Program-made: the position numbers and the translations under genes
Shown: piece by piece, positions 8,329 to 17,032 of the stretch
How the letters are laid out: every line of letters starts with the position of its first letter
Numbering within the stretch: position 1 is the first letter of the stretch
Notes under the pieces: model-generated
Told to the model about the DNA's origin: nothing
Database searches by the model: none
What the model saw: the letters and a program-made list of their open reading frames with translations, nothing else
Origin: Bradyrhizobium yuanmingense
GTDB taxonomy: Bacteria > Pseudomonadota > Alphaproteobacteria > Rhizobiales > Xanthobacteraceae
Length of the DNA: 64,000 nucleotides
NCBI RefSeq assembly: GCF_029167105.1
Contig: NZ_JARFML010000003.1
Span: 124,001 to 188,000 of the forward strand
Reading direction: 5' to 3'

Positions 8329-9465
8329 ATGAACCTTCATGCCTATGTGACCGCTTTGCATGACCTGAAAGAAGACGGCCGCCTGCGCGGCTTGAAGCCG
8401 CGCAGAGGCGCCGATTTTGCGTCGAACGATTACCTCGCCCTCGCAAGCGCGCCGCGGATGAAAAAGGCTCTTTTGGCGGGCCTCGAAGCTGGCACACCCA
8501 TCGGAGCCGGTGGGTCGCGGCTTCTGCGGGGCAATTGCGAAGAACATGAACATCTCGAAGCAGAAGCTGCCAGGTTCTTTAAAGCAGAGACGGCACTGTT
8601 TTTTGGCGGCGGTTATGTCGCAAATTTCGCTATCCTGACAACGCTGCCGCAGCGGGGCGATTTACTCGTTCTGGATTTTCTGGTGCACGCAAGCATTCAT
8701 GAAGGTGCGCGTGCCGGTCGGGCCGAGTTTCGAGTGAGTGCCCATAATGATCCCCAGTCGGTCGAAAATATAATCCGTGACTGGCGGGCCAAGGGCGGAA
8801 TGGGCCGAGTCTGGGTCGTAGTCGAAAGTCTTTACAGTATGGATGGCGATTTCGCGCCGCTTGAAAACCTGGTCGGGATCGCAGACCGCTACGATGCATT
8901 TCTCATCGTGGACGAGGCGCATGCCACAGGCGTCTACGGCGAGCAGGGGCGGGGGCTTACCGCGCCTTATGAGGGGTGCGAGAATCTTCTGGTCGTTCAT
9001 ACGTGCGGCAAGGCGCTCGGTGCCGCCGGGGCGCTTGTCACTGCGCCAGCGGTGCTGCGCGACTTCTTGGTCAATCGCTGCCGTCCCTTCATCTTCGCCA
9101 CCGCCCCCTCACCCTTGATGGCGCTCGCCGTGCGGGAAGCAGTGCTAATCCTGCAGCAGGAGCCCGGGCGTCAGCAGCGTCTGGCCAACCTTGTCACGTT
9201 TACACATCGGCAGATGCGCATTCGCGGCTGGCAAAATCCTTCGAACTCGCAGATCGTGCCTTATATCGTTGGCGACAATACGCGTGCAATGCAGATTGCC
9301 TCTGCACTGCAGGCTCGCGGTTTCGACATCCGCGGCATCCGTCCACCAACCGTGCCGGCTGGCACAGCTCGTCTTCGTATTTCACTGACGCTCAACGTCG
9401 CCGAGGAAGATGTGCTTGCAATGCTCGATGCTCTTGTCGAGGAGACAGCAAGTCAGGCTCCATGA
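8329..9465 (+). CDS. bioF: 8-amino-7-oxononanoate synthase BioF
   Basis: 378 residues; a PLP enzyme of the alpha-oxoamine synthase family that condenses pimeloyl thioester with alanine. Seen: FASNDYLALA near the N-terminus, the GAGGSRLLRGN glycine-rich loop, FGGGYVANFA, the aspartate segment VDEAHATGVYG, and the PLP lysine in HTCGKALGAAGA. The end RGIRPPTVPAGTARLRISL is the usual substrate-side motif. It follows panD by 91 bases in the same direction. Length is normal and no defect is seen. Confidence 0.94.
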   Translation: MNLHAYVTALHDLKEDGRLRGLKPRRGADFASNDYLALASAPRMKKALLAGLEAGTPIGAGGSRLLRGNCEEHEHLEAEAARFFKAETALFFGGGYVANFAILTTLPQRGDLLVLDFLVHASIHEGARAGRAEFRVSAHNDPQSVENIIRDWRAKGGMGRVWVVVESLYSMDGDFAPLENLVGIADRYDAFLIVDEAHATGVYGEQGRGLTAPYEGCENLLVVHTCGKALGAAGALVTAPAVLRDFLVNRCRPFIFATAPSPLMALAVREAVLILQQEPGRQQRLANLVTFTHRQMRIRGWQNPSNSQIVPYIVGDNTRAMQIASALQARGFDIRGIRPPTVPAGTARLRISLTLNVAEEDVLAMLDALVEETASQAP

Positions 9466-9847
9466 ACCGGCAAATCGTGTTAGCCGCTTACGGCCGTTTT
9501 CGAAAGGGTGACCGAGCTCCTGCGAGCTATCGGAAACCCTTCATTCTGGTCTCGAAGAAGAGATCGGCATCAAGCTCGTCGCGCGGCTTGGCAATGTCGA
9601 GCCTTAATCGTTGCAAACCTCACATCACCTCTCGAGGTTTGCTCGTGCAAACGCACACATCTGAGGCCTGATGGCATGAAAACCTTTGTATTGGCCTCAT
9701 CGAGTGCCGAAATTCGCCAACAAGCGGCTCAATATTGGGCACGTTAGGCTTACGGTCCAGGCAATAAAGAACGCGAACATGAAATCTTCAGTCGAGGGCA
9801 AGGCGTCCAATGCTCGATGCGCGCGCTGAGGGGACGAGGGGAGTAGC
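9466..9847. other. Gap inside the bio series, possible decayed gene
   Basis: About 380 bases between bioF and bioD with no intact gene. A short in-frame string EIGIKLVARLGNVE around 9560-9605 resembles part of a DNA-binding regulator or enzyme, but it breaks off at a stop. This may be a relic of a gene once in the operon. I cannot name it. Confidence 0.3.
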
Positions 9848-10483
9848 TTGATGAGTCAGCGGATCGTGGTGACCGGTACGGATACTGGTGTCGGGAAAAC
9901 CGTGTTTTGCGCGGGGCTCGCCGATCTTCTGGGCGCCAGCTATTGGAAGCCGATTCAGGCCGGCCTCGAAGGGGAGACCGATACCGAGATCGTCGCAAGA
10001 CTTGGCGGTCTGTCGGGCGATCGCATCGTGCCGGAGCGTTACCGCCTCACAACGCCTGCTTCCCCCCATCATTCTGCGCAAGTTGACGGAGTTCGCATCG
10101 ACCCGGACTCGCTCAATGTGCCGGAGACCGGGGATCGGCCGCTCGTGATCGAGGGCGCCGGCGGGCTGATGGTGCCGCTCAGGGGTGATACGCTCTACAT
10201 CGATGTCTTTGAGCGATGGCGGCTTCCAGTCGTTCTTTGCGCGCGTACAGCGCTTGGCACTATCAACCACTCGTTGCTGGCAATAGAAGCTCTGCGAAGG
10301 CGGGAGATTCGCATTCTTGGAATTGCCTTCATCGGGGAAAGAAATGCTGAAGCTCAGACCGCAATTCGCGAGATTGGGCGGGTACCTTGGTTGGGGCGTT
10401 TGCCCTGGCTTTCTTCCCTTACCTCCGACACGCTGCAGCCGGCGTTCAAGGCCTCATTCCGGCCTGACGATTTCAATCTGTAA
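9848..10483 (+). CDS. bioD: Dethiobiotin synthetase BioD
   Basis: 211 residues; an ATP-dependent carboxylase that closes the ureido ring of dethiobiotin. The P-loop [10 protein letters not shown] is at residues 9-18, the substrate lysine motif YWKPIQAGL follows, and [12 protein letters not shown] holds the acidic residue and glycine loop typical of the family. A good Shine-Dalgarno (GAGGGGAG) precedes the ATG. Its stop overlaps the bioA start (TAATG), which suggests coupled translation. Confidence 0.94.
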   Translation: MMSQRIVVTGTDTGVGKTVFCAGLADLLGASYWKPIQAGLEGETDTEIVARLGGLSGDRIVPERYRLTTPASPHHSAQVDGVRIDPDSLNVPETGDRPLVIEGAGGLMVPLRGDTLYIDVFERWRLPVVLCARTALGTINHSLLAIEALRRREIRILGIAFIGERNAEAQTAIREIGRVPWLGRLPWLSSLTSDTLQPAFKASFRPDDFNL

Positions 10484-11745
10484 TGCCGAAGCCGATGTCG
10501 CCAATCTGGCATCCGTTCACCCAACATGCGCTTCAACATGAGATGACAAAGGTGGTGCGTGCTGATGGTGCTTACCTCTACACCGCAGATGGCTGCCGTA
10601 TCGTAGATGCAATTTCATCCTGGTGGGTGGTGACGCACGGTCATTGCCATCCGCACATCGTGCGCGCCATTCAAGATCAGGCGAGCAAGCTCAACCAAGT
10701 GGTCTTTGCCGGCCATACCCATGATCCCGCCGAGGAGGTTGCTGCGCTCCTCTTGAAGCTCGCGCCCCAAGGTCTCGACTACGTCTTCTTCTCTGACAGT
10801 GGGTCGACCAGCGTCGAGGTGGCCTTAAAGATGGCCCTCGGCTATTGGCACAATATCGGCGAACAGCGAATCCGCATTATCGTAATGCAGCATTCCTACC
10901 ACGGCGATACGGTTGGGGCGATGTCGGTCGGTGCCCGAGGCGTGTTCAATGCGTCATATGGACCCCTGCTGTTCGACGTTAGATCAATCCCGTTCCCAAC
11001 GAAAGATCGTGAGCAGGCGACGCTGGATGCGCTAGAATCCGCTTGTCGAAACGAAATTCCGGCCGCCTTTATCGTGGAGCCGCTGATATCGGGGGTAGGC
11101 GGAATGCTGATGTACCCAGCCTGGGTGCTGAGGGAGATGAAACGGATCTGCGAAGCCTCGGACGTCCTATTCATTGCGGACGAAGTCATGACGGGCTGGG
11201 GCCGGACTGGAACATTATTCGCCTGCGAACAGGCCAATGTCACGCCCGACATCGTCTGCTATTCCAAGGGAATTACCGGAGGGGCGCTTCCACTCGCAGT
11301 GACACTCTGCCGCGCCGATATTTTCGATGCTCATTATTCGAAAGATCGCACGCGCACGTTCTTCCATTCGAGTTCATATACTGCGAACCCGGTGGCCTGC
11401 GCCGCCGCGAAGGCCAATCTGGACCTCTGGCAAGATCCTGAAGTTCGTCAGCGCGTGGCGTCGGTCGCCATCATGCAAGAGCAGGCAATTGAGCCATTCC
11501 GCGCAGACGCCCGCTTTAGAAACGTCCGACGCCTGGGCACGATTGCCGCACTCGATCTGATAACGAGCGATGCGGGTTATCTCGCCGAGATCGCTCCGAA
11601 GCTCCAAGCTTTCTTTAGAGAGCGAAATCTGCTGCTGCGGCCGCTCGGCAATACGATTTACGTGATGCCGCCCTATTGCGTCACCGCGGCGGATCTTGAT
11701 GAAATTTACGCTGGCATCAGGGAAGCCGCCGGTGTGCTGGCCTGA
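10483..11745 (+). CDS. bioA: Adenosylmethionine-8-amino-7-oxononanoate aminotransferase BioA
   Basis: 420 residues; a class III PLP aminotransferase that uses SAM as amino donor to make 7,8-diaminopelargonate. Seen: IWHPFTQH at the N-terminus, the PLP-site SGSTSVEVALKMA, HSYHGDTVGAMSVG, the aspartate segment FIADEVMTGWGRTG and the PLP lysine in CYSKGITGGALPLA. It overlaps bioD by one base. Length and all key motifs are normal, so the BFDA set for biotin from a pimeloyl precursor is complete in this window. No gene for making pimelate is seen. Confidence 0.94.
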   Translation: MPKPMSPIWHPFTQHALQHEMTKVVRADGAYLYTADGCRIVDAISSWWVVTHGHCHPHIVRAIQDQASKLNQVVFAGHTHDPAEEVAALLLKLAPQGLDYVFFSDSGSTSVEVALKMALGYWHNIGEQRIRIIVMQHSYHGDTVGAMSVGARGVFNASYGPLLFDVRSIPFPTKDREQATLDALESACRNEIPAAFIVEPLISGVGGMLMYPAWVLREMKRICEASDVLFIADEVMTGWGRTGTLFACEQANVTPDIVCYSKGITGGALPLAVTLCRADIFDAHYSKDRTRTFFHSSSYTANPVACAAAKANLDLWQDPEVRQRVASVAIMQEQAIEPFRADARFRNVRRLGTIAALDLITSDAGYLAEIAPKLQAFFRERNLLLRPLGNTIYVMPPYCVTAADLDEIYAGIREAAGVLA

Positions 11746-12442
11746 AGCTGTTCAAGCGTCAGCCGGGACCCGAAGCCCCTGATTCTAGTTGACCAGACAA
11801 ACAGTCGCGACGGCACTATGCAAATCTACTTTAGTGCACATGATCAAAGCCGGTGCTGCAGTTACCACGCACCGCCTTTGGACATTCATTGCGTCGCGGA
11901 TCCGCCGTGAAGAGGACATTCCAATACTCACGATGCTTGCGCAGCATCGCCACTCCTCAAGATCGCAAAAGTGGCCAGCGCGTCGGCTGCCCCCGCGACC
12001 ATGCCTGGCTGCAACGTGGACGCGAGGCGATGGCCGGGCGCGGTGTGCCAGCTACTCGCCTAAAGTGTCATGTTCACCTGGTGGGGTGAATCCTGCGCCG
12101 TTCGGCCGACATTCGCCGAACTTGTGCGTCGTTTATCCTGTCTAGCCAGTTTACGGCAAGAAACGGTGATACCCTTGGGCTTCTGGTTCGCCAAGTTGGT
12201 CATTGGACGAAACTAACATGCAAGAGCTTGCAGCGCAGGACGGAAAAGGGGCACTGGCACCGCTTAGGACGGCGTTGCCAGGCGCATCGCGGATCCCGTT
12301 CCTAATATCGTGCTGTTAGCCCGTGGTGCTCCCACGTGTTGTGCTCATCACTAGGTGGCAAGCGAGAGCTCAGTTCTTGAGCGCGCTGATCAAATCGCAC
12401 CGACCATGTTCGCGCATGCACTGGAACGTGATGCAAGCCTCA
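11746..12442. other. Intergenic, no intact gene
   Basis: About 700 bases downstream of bioA without a supportable gene. Open frames exist but have no recognisable motif. The following fragment shows that this area has undergone gene decay. Confidence 0.4.
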
Positions 12443-12625
12443 ACGATTGCGAATCGCTTTACCGAAATTCTCAGTAAAGCCAGTCTACTGGCGCTCACTG
12501 CAAGCGTCGAAGCTGCTCACGCGGGCAATGATGATCGCCGATTTGACCTGGTTGCGCGCGAAGTGAAGCTGCCGGCGAAGCGGACTGCGAAGACGAACTC
12601 CGAAATTGCAGGGCAAATTGCAGGC
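12443..12625 (+). pseudogene. Fragment of a methyl-accepting chemotaxis protein
   Basis: The translated strings ILSKASLLALTASVEAAHAG, then RRFDLVAREVK and KTNSEIAGQIAG, follow the highly conserved hairpin tip of chemoreceptor signalling domains (compare [14 protein letters not shown] and [12 protein letters not shown] in the intact receptor at 50.2-51.7 kb). Only about 60 residues remain. No membrane part or start is present, and substitutions such as LPAKRT for LANQT indicate decay. Confidence 0.75.
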
Positions 12626-12921
12626 AGCGGCCGAACAGTCGCTCAGCTCTACCGTCTGAATCAGCAATTGATATTGATAGTATCTTACAGATTCTATCGC
12701 TGGGTGCTGTTGCGCGGGGCCGCGGCAATCAAGCCTTCCTCAAGATGCGCATCATGCACCAGACATCCGGCGCTCGGGCAGGTGGCACTCGAACTCGTCC
12801 TCGCCGCGCTCACGGCTGCGGATGCGCATCACCCAACCAGCATCGTTCAAAAAGTCGAGGTCGAGAATTGTTAGCCAGTCAGGTCGTGCTCATTTGAAGG
12901 TGTGCTCGTCGGGGATCTAGA

Positions 12922-13227
12922 ATGCCTAACTATGTTGCGTCGTACGATTTGAAGGAGACCAGTCCTGATCCGCACTCCGTATTTTTGAAGCGGGCCATAG
13001 CGTACGGCTGGAGTTGTTGGATTCTTGCCTCCAACAATGTGTGGTATCGGCTGCCGAACACGACCCTGGTTGGCGCATTTGATAACTTGGCCGTTGCTGA
13101 AATGAAACTCGAATCAGCCCGGGTGGCAACACAGAACGAGTTGGGACGCGCGGTCACTATGAGCAAGTGGATCATCGTGGACTACGGATCCGTTCGGTTC
13201 AATTCGAATGAGCGGCAGAATGCCTAA
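12922..13227 (+). CDS. Hypothetical protein (101 aa)
   Basis: Not recognised. The product is a soluble-looking protein with a tryptophan- and tyrosine-rich first half (AYGWSCWILASNNVWYRLPN) and a helical second half with many alanines and basic residues. It resembles a small alpha/beta fold rather than a random frame. It is followed 13 bases after its stop by a strong stem-loop, which supports it as a real transcription unit. No link to the bio/pan genes is visible beyond position. Confidence 0.6.
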   Translation: MPNYVASYDLKETSPDPHSVFLKRAIAYGWSCWILASNNVWYRLPNTTLVGAFDNLAVAEMKLESARVATQNELGRAVTMSKWIIVDYGSVRFNSNERQNA

Positions 13228-13239
13228 AATGGCGCCGAT

Positions 13240-13276
13240 GGGCTTTTGGCGACGGCCCAAAGCTCACCAAAAGCCC
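13240..13276. terminator. Stem-loop after the 101-aa gene
   Basis: GGGCTTTTGG (13240-13249) and CCAAAAGCCC (13267-13276) form a perfect 10-bp stem with a 17-base loop. It starts 13 bases after the preceding stop codon. There is no T-run after it, so it could be a weak terminator or an mRNA 3'-end structure. Apart from this hairpin the stretch to panB shows nothing. Confidence 0.5.
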
Positions 13277-13548
13277 CGCTGATACCCTCAGCGATTGTAT
13301 CGGGCCCGCGTCAACGTTGCCATTTGGGAGCTTAAGGTTGAGCTCGCTCAAATCCCTCCGTTGGTATTTGCGGAGGATCGGTTGCAAGGATTGATCGGTG
13401 TTGGAAGCTGCGGTGTGCTCCAACCCGTGTGTACCCACTGCGTCACGAAGATGCGCAAGTTTCTTTGTTGTCAGCATTGACAGTTTCCTGTCACCTTCTT
13501 TAGGAAGCGACGAGACGAGGGTAGCGGGCCAGCCGATCGGGATCTGAG

Positions 13549-14421
13549 ATGAGTCAAAATTCGGAGACGCCCATTGAACGCATTACGATTCCAACCCTGC
13601 TCCGGTGGAAAAGAGAGGGCCGACGTTCGGTAATGACCACTGCTTACGACGCCGTCACGGCACACATTGCCGACCGCGTCGCAGACATCATCCTAGTTGG
13701 CGACAGCGTCGGCAATGTCTGTCTCGGATTCGAAAACACGCTATCTGTCAGCGTGGCGATGATGAACCATCATCTTGAGGCGGTTGCGCGCACAAGGCCT
13801 CGTGCCTTGCTCGTGGCCGATATGCCCTATCTTAGCTTTCATGTCAGTCGAGAGGAGGCGATACGCAACGCTGGTGGCTTCCTGCAGCGTGGTGCAGATG
13901 CCGTCAAATTGGAGGGCGGGGCCAAGCGTGCAGAAATAGTGCGCGCCTTGGTCGATTGCGAGATTCCTGTGATGGGCCATCTCGGCCTAACCCCTCAAAG
14001 TGTCAATGTCATGGGTGGTTTCAAGGTTCAGGGGCGGACAGCCGATGACGCTTTGCGCCTACTCGAGGACGCCCAGCGTCTGCAGGAGGCCGGATGCTTT
14101 GCTCTGGTCTTGGAAGGAATTCCGGCCGAACTCGCTGCCAGAGCGACCGAATTCCTGACGATTCCGACAATTGGAATCGGAGCAGGTCCTGATTGTTCAG
14201 GCCAGGTACTCGTTCTCCACGATGTGCTGGGCCTAACTGAAGGCCGCCGCCCCAAATTCGTTCGCGCCTATGCGGATGGCTTCCATGTGTTAAAGGAGGC
14301 GCTGTCTCGCTGGGCCGCAGATGTCCGCAACGGTGCCTTCCCGGCATCCGAAGAGTCATATCGGCTTCCCGAGGATCTGGGCGATACGATCGCAAATTGG
14401 ACGCCTTCCAACCCGACCTAA
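13549..14421 (+). CDS. panB: Ketopantoate hydroxymethyltransferase PanB
   Basis: 290 residues; transfers a hydroxymethyl group from methylene-tetrahydrofolate to alpha-ketoisovalerate, the first committed step of pantoate synthesis. Seen: the metal-binding VGDSVG, MMNHHLEAVAR, ADMPYLSFHVS, KLEGG, the MGHLGLTPQSVNVMGGFKVQG segment over its core GHLGLTPQS, the catalytic glutamate in LVLEGIP, and TIGIGAG. Its C-terminus is slightly longer than usual. With panD it covers two of the pantothenate-specific steps; panC is not in the window. The need for a folate cofactor is a possible functional tie to pabAB. Confidence 0.94.
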   Translation: MSQNSETPIERITIPTLLRWKREGRRSVMTTAYDAVTAHIADRVADIILVGDSVGNVCLGFENTLSVSVAMMNHHLEAVARTRPRALLVADMPYLSFHVSREEAIRNAGGFLQRGADAVKLEGGAKRAEIVRALVDCEIPVMGHLGLTPQSVNVMGGFKVQGRTADDALRLLEDAQRLQEAGCFALVLEGIPAELAARATEFLTIPTIGIGAGPDCSGQVLVLHDVLGLTEGRRPKFVRAYADGFHVLKEALSRWAADVRNGAFPASEESYRLPEDLGDTIANWTPSNPT

Positions 14422-15003
14422 TATAGCGGGATCGCCAAGGTCAAAGACCGTAACCATGCGTTCGCCTGGCCGATCGCAAGCTCGCCCATTCTGCCCTGTC
14501 TCATCGAATGCATACGAGGTGCGCCCAGAGCGGCATTTGATCTGCTCCGCACGCTTCTCTGAGGAGCAGAAGGTGCCGCGGTCTCGCCAAAATAGCCGTA
14601 AGATCTACATCTCACCCGGCTCATAGCCCGGATGACAGCAACTGCAGGCGGAAAAGGACATCGTTCGCTTTAGCGAGGCGGCACTCACCCCACAAGGCAA
14701 CGCAGCTATACGCACTCCTGCGGGCCCGACGTATTGATTTGCGTCCAAAATGCGGGGCAAGTTGCGGGATTTCATAGTTAACGGGCTGTTCATTGCATGA
14801 ATTAAGATTGAAGTATCGTTAGTGTCAGCAGTCACGGCGAGCCACCGGTTGAACGTGCGGTTTTCGCCAAGGAGGACGCATCGGATTCGGACGCTTGCGG
14901 CAACCGTCCGTCGCGAGACGGGCACGTCGAACCGCAGTCCGGTGATGCGGTGGAGGAAATGCAGGGGGGAGGGGCATCCAGGTAACGCCGACGGGAGGCG
15001 AGA
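14422..15003. other. Intergenic, no gene seen
   Basis: About 580 bases with overlapping open frames on both strands but no recognisable motif. The last 15 bases contain the ribosome site of the next small gene. Confidence 0.4.
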
Positions 15004-15189
15004 ATGAACGACAGACCCTATAGTTCCCAGCACTGCTCAGTGCAGTGCTGCGCAATGTGCGGTCGGAGATTTGGCCTCGTCCGCTATTATCGCTGGCGAA
15101 CGGCCCTATGCTCCAAGAAATGCGTGGTCCGTTTCAAAGAGCGGCAGGAGGCCGACCATAACTGGCTCCGTGCGATTGCGAACGGCTAA
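15004..15189 (+). CDS. Small cysteine-containing protein, zinc-ribbon-like
   Basis: 61 residues with a strong Shine-Dalgarno (GGGAGGCGAG) before the ATG. The pattern CAMCGRRFG ... LCSKKC (two CxxC-type pairs about 18 residues apart), followed by a basic amphipathic helix (RFKERQEADHNWL), suggests a small zinc-binding protein, possibly nucleic-acid binding. I have the impression of similar short proteins in rhizobia, but no function is known to me. It is not clearly linked to its neighbours. Confidence 0.65.
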   Translation: MNDRPYSSQHCSVQCCAMCGRRFGLVRYYRWRTALCSKKCVVRFKERQEADHNWLRAIANG

Positions 15190-15330
15190 AGGTGAGATCA
15201 GGCCGCTGTATCCAGTCGGCCAAGCAGCCTCTCTCGCAACCCAGGAGATCGGGGAACTCATCAGCTGGATCTCGAACATCTCCACTCAAGCTGCCGATCA
15301 ATGTCGCTGTTTGGAGCGATTGACGCGAAG

Positions 15331-15942
15331 CTACTGCAGCGTCGTCACCCAGATCACGCGCGCCACCTGCTGGGTCGGGTTGTCGAACATGTGCGGCACG
15401 ATGCTCGGAAAGCGAAAGCTGTCGCCGGCTTCCAGCACATGGGCCTGGTTGTCGAGCCACAGCCGCAGGCTGCCCGAGAGGATGTAGCCGGCCTTCTCGC
15501 CGGTGTGCTGCAGGAAGTCGGTGCCGGAGGAGGCGCCAGGGTTGAGCGAGAGCTCGTAGAGCTCGAGCTGGCCCTTGCCTTCCGGGGTCAGCGCTTCCTT
15601 GACGACGCCGCTGGCGGTGAGCCGCAGCAGCCGCCGGTTGGACTTGCGCACGATGTAGCGTTGCCCGTCGGCGCGATCGCTGCTCTCGAAGAAATAGGAG
15701 ATGGGGACGTCGAGCGCGATGCCGAGCAGGCGCAGCGTGCGGATCGACGGCATCGCGCGTGCGCGTTCGAGCTGGCTGATCATGCCGGTGGACAGGCCGG
15801 TCTTGTTGGCGACGTCCTGGATCGAGAGGCCGGCGCGCTGACGCAGTAGCCGCACAGTCTCGCCGAGGCGCTGGTCGACCGCATCATCGGCTTCGATCGC
15901 CGGGGCGTCCTTCGAATCCTTCGTATCGCCGCGACCATTCAT
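15331..15942 (-). CDS. XRE-family transcriptional regulator with cupin sensor domain
   Basis: 203 residues. An N-terminal helix-turn-helix of the XRE type (RLGETVRLLRQRAGLSIQDVA, then KTGLSTGMISQLERARAMPSI split over the recognition helix) is followed by a cupin barrel (GYILSGSLRLWLDNQAHVLE, then GDSFRFPSIVPHMFDNP). Such regulators sense small molecules and commonly control nearby amino-acid or polyamine metabolism genes; here no obvious target gene remains next to it. A good ribosome site (GGGAGAG) precedes the ATG. Codon choice is very GC-rich at third positions compared with its surroundings, like chromosomal core genes, which suggests recent capture or strong purifying selection. Confidence 0.88.
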   Translation of the reverse strand: MNGRGDTKDSKDAPAIEADDAVDQRLGETVRLLRQRAGLSIQDVANKTGLSTGMISQLERARAMPSIRTLRLLGIALDVPISYFFESSDRADGQRYIVRKSNRRLLRLTASGVVKEALTPEGKGQLELYELSLNPGASSGTDFLQHTGEKAGYILSGSLRLWLDNQAHVLEAGDSFRFPSIVPHMFDNPTQQVARVIWVTTLQ

Positions 15943-16852
15943 GTCGCTCTCCCATGCATCATCTCAGCCACAGCGGTGCGGGCTTCGGTCGGAGTGAAAA
16001 GGTTGCGCATCCTAGCATGTGACTGCCAGCTATATTTCGTCATGACGAAATTTGGGCTGGAGAAATCTAGAAGGAAAGCCAACCTCTGTCGTGCTGCCGG
16101 CTTTTAGAGGGCTGGGAGGCGGCGCCGCGCCCCCATAATGAAGAGTGAGTCATGGCAGAAGACGGTCAAGTCCGGCGTTGGCGCACTGCAGCTTCCGCAT
16201 GGCCGGCAATTCTTCCAGTTCGGCGCGCGCGCAGCGGCGAGGTGGACTCTTTCGGTAACCGCCTTTGGCCCAGGGCGACCATATCTCGTGCCGAAGGCCA
16301 AATTCTAGCGATCGCGGTCGCATTCCGCTCCTCGACCAATTGCGATTTCAAGCGTGGATTGCTGCCGACCCATTCTATGTCACTGACAAGCTGCAGCCGG
16401 TCAGATCACCACGAGGACGCTTGCAGAGATAATACCTATTCGACGGTGATCGACAGCACGGTCACATCTTTCGATAAGGCACGGATATGGCCCAAAATGT
16501 CCCGTTCGGTTCGTTCATCAAGCGCGGGGCTGCTTCATCGGGAAGGACCGGCGGATTGCCATAGCGGTCGAGTGGGAGCCATCATAGATGCGTCAGTCGA
16601 CCGGTGTGATGCTTGCGCGGCAAGCTGATCAGCGGCCTGCCGTTTTGCAGGCGCTGGCTCCCATGCATCCGAGTTCAATATACCCTCCGGCCAGCGGAGC
16701 TTGCTGACGGCCCGCAGTTCCTCTCCTGAATCATCGTTCTTCGACGTTACCCAATCTTACTCAACTCTGGTTCGAAAAGCCGGTTACGACGTAAGAATGA
16801 GGGCTAGCCTTCTCGCCACTGCGGCCTTTCGGAAGAGGAGGGGCGCGTGGTG
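15943..16852. other. Intergenic to the left end of the IS21 element
   Basis: About 900 bases with no gene I can support. Several open frames on both strands have no family motif and poor start sites. It separates the XRE regulator from the insertion sequence. Confidence 0.4.
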
Positions 16853-16969
16853 CCGATTCCGAGGCGATCGCGCGCACCGTTCCGATTTGATCGCGCGCGG
16901 CATTCCGAAGTGATGGCGCGCAGCATTCCGAGAATTGTCCGCGCAGGATTCCGAAGCGATCGCGCGCAC
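16853..16969. repeat. Left sub-terminal repeats of the IS21 element
   Basis: Five degenerate tandem units of about 23 bases, each containing a variant of ATTCCGAAGCGATCGCGCGC. The units begin near 16853, 16878, 16900, 16922 and 16945. In IS21 elements such repeats are transposase-binding sites. They end about 64 bases before the istA start and probably overlap its promoter. Confidence 0.75.
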
Positions 16970-17032
16970 TTTTGAGGTAGGAGAACCTGATCGTTGGGGC
17001 ATTTTCCGGTCGGATAGCGACCGGAGAAATGG

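Noticed and set aside
15301..15849. A 182-codon plus-strand frame opposite the XRE regulator
   Set aside because: Antisense shadow of the regulator, with repetitive low-complexity composition.
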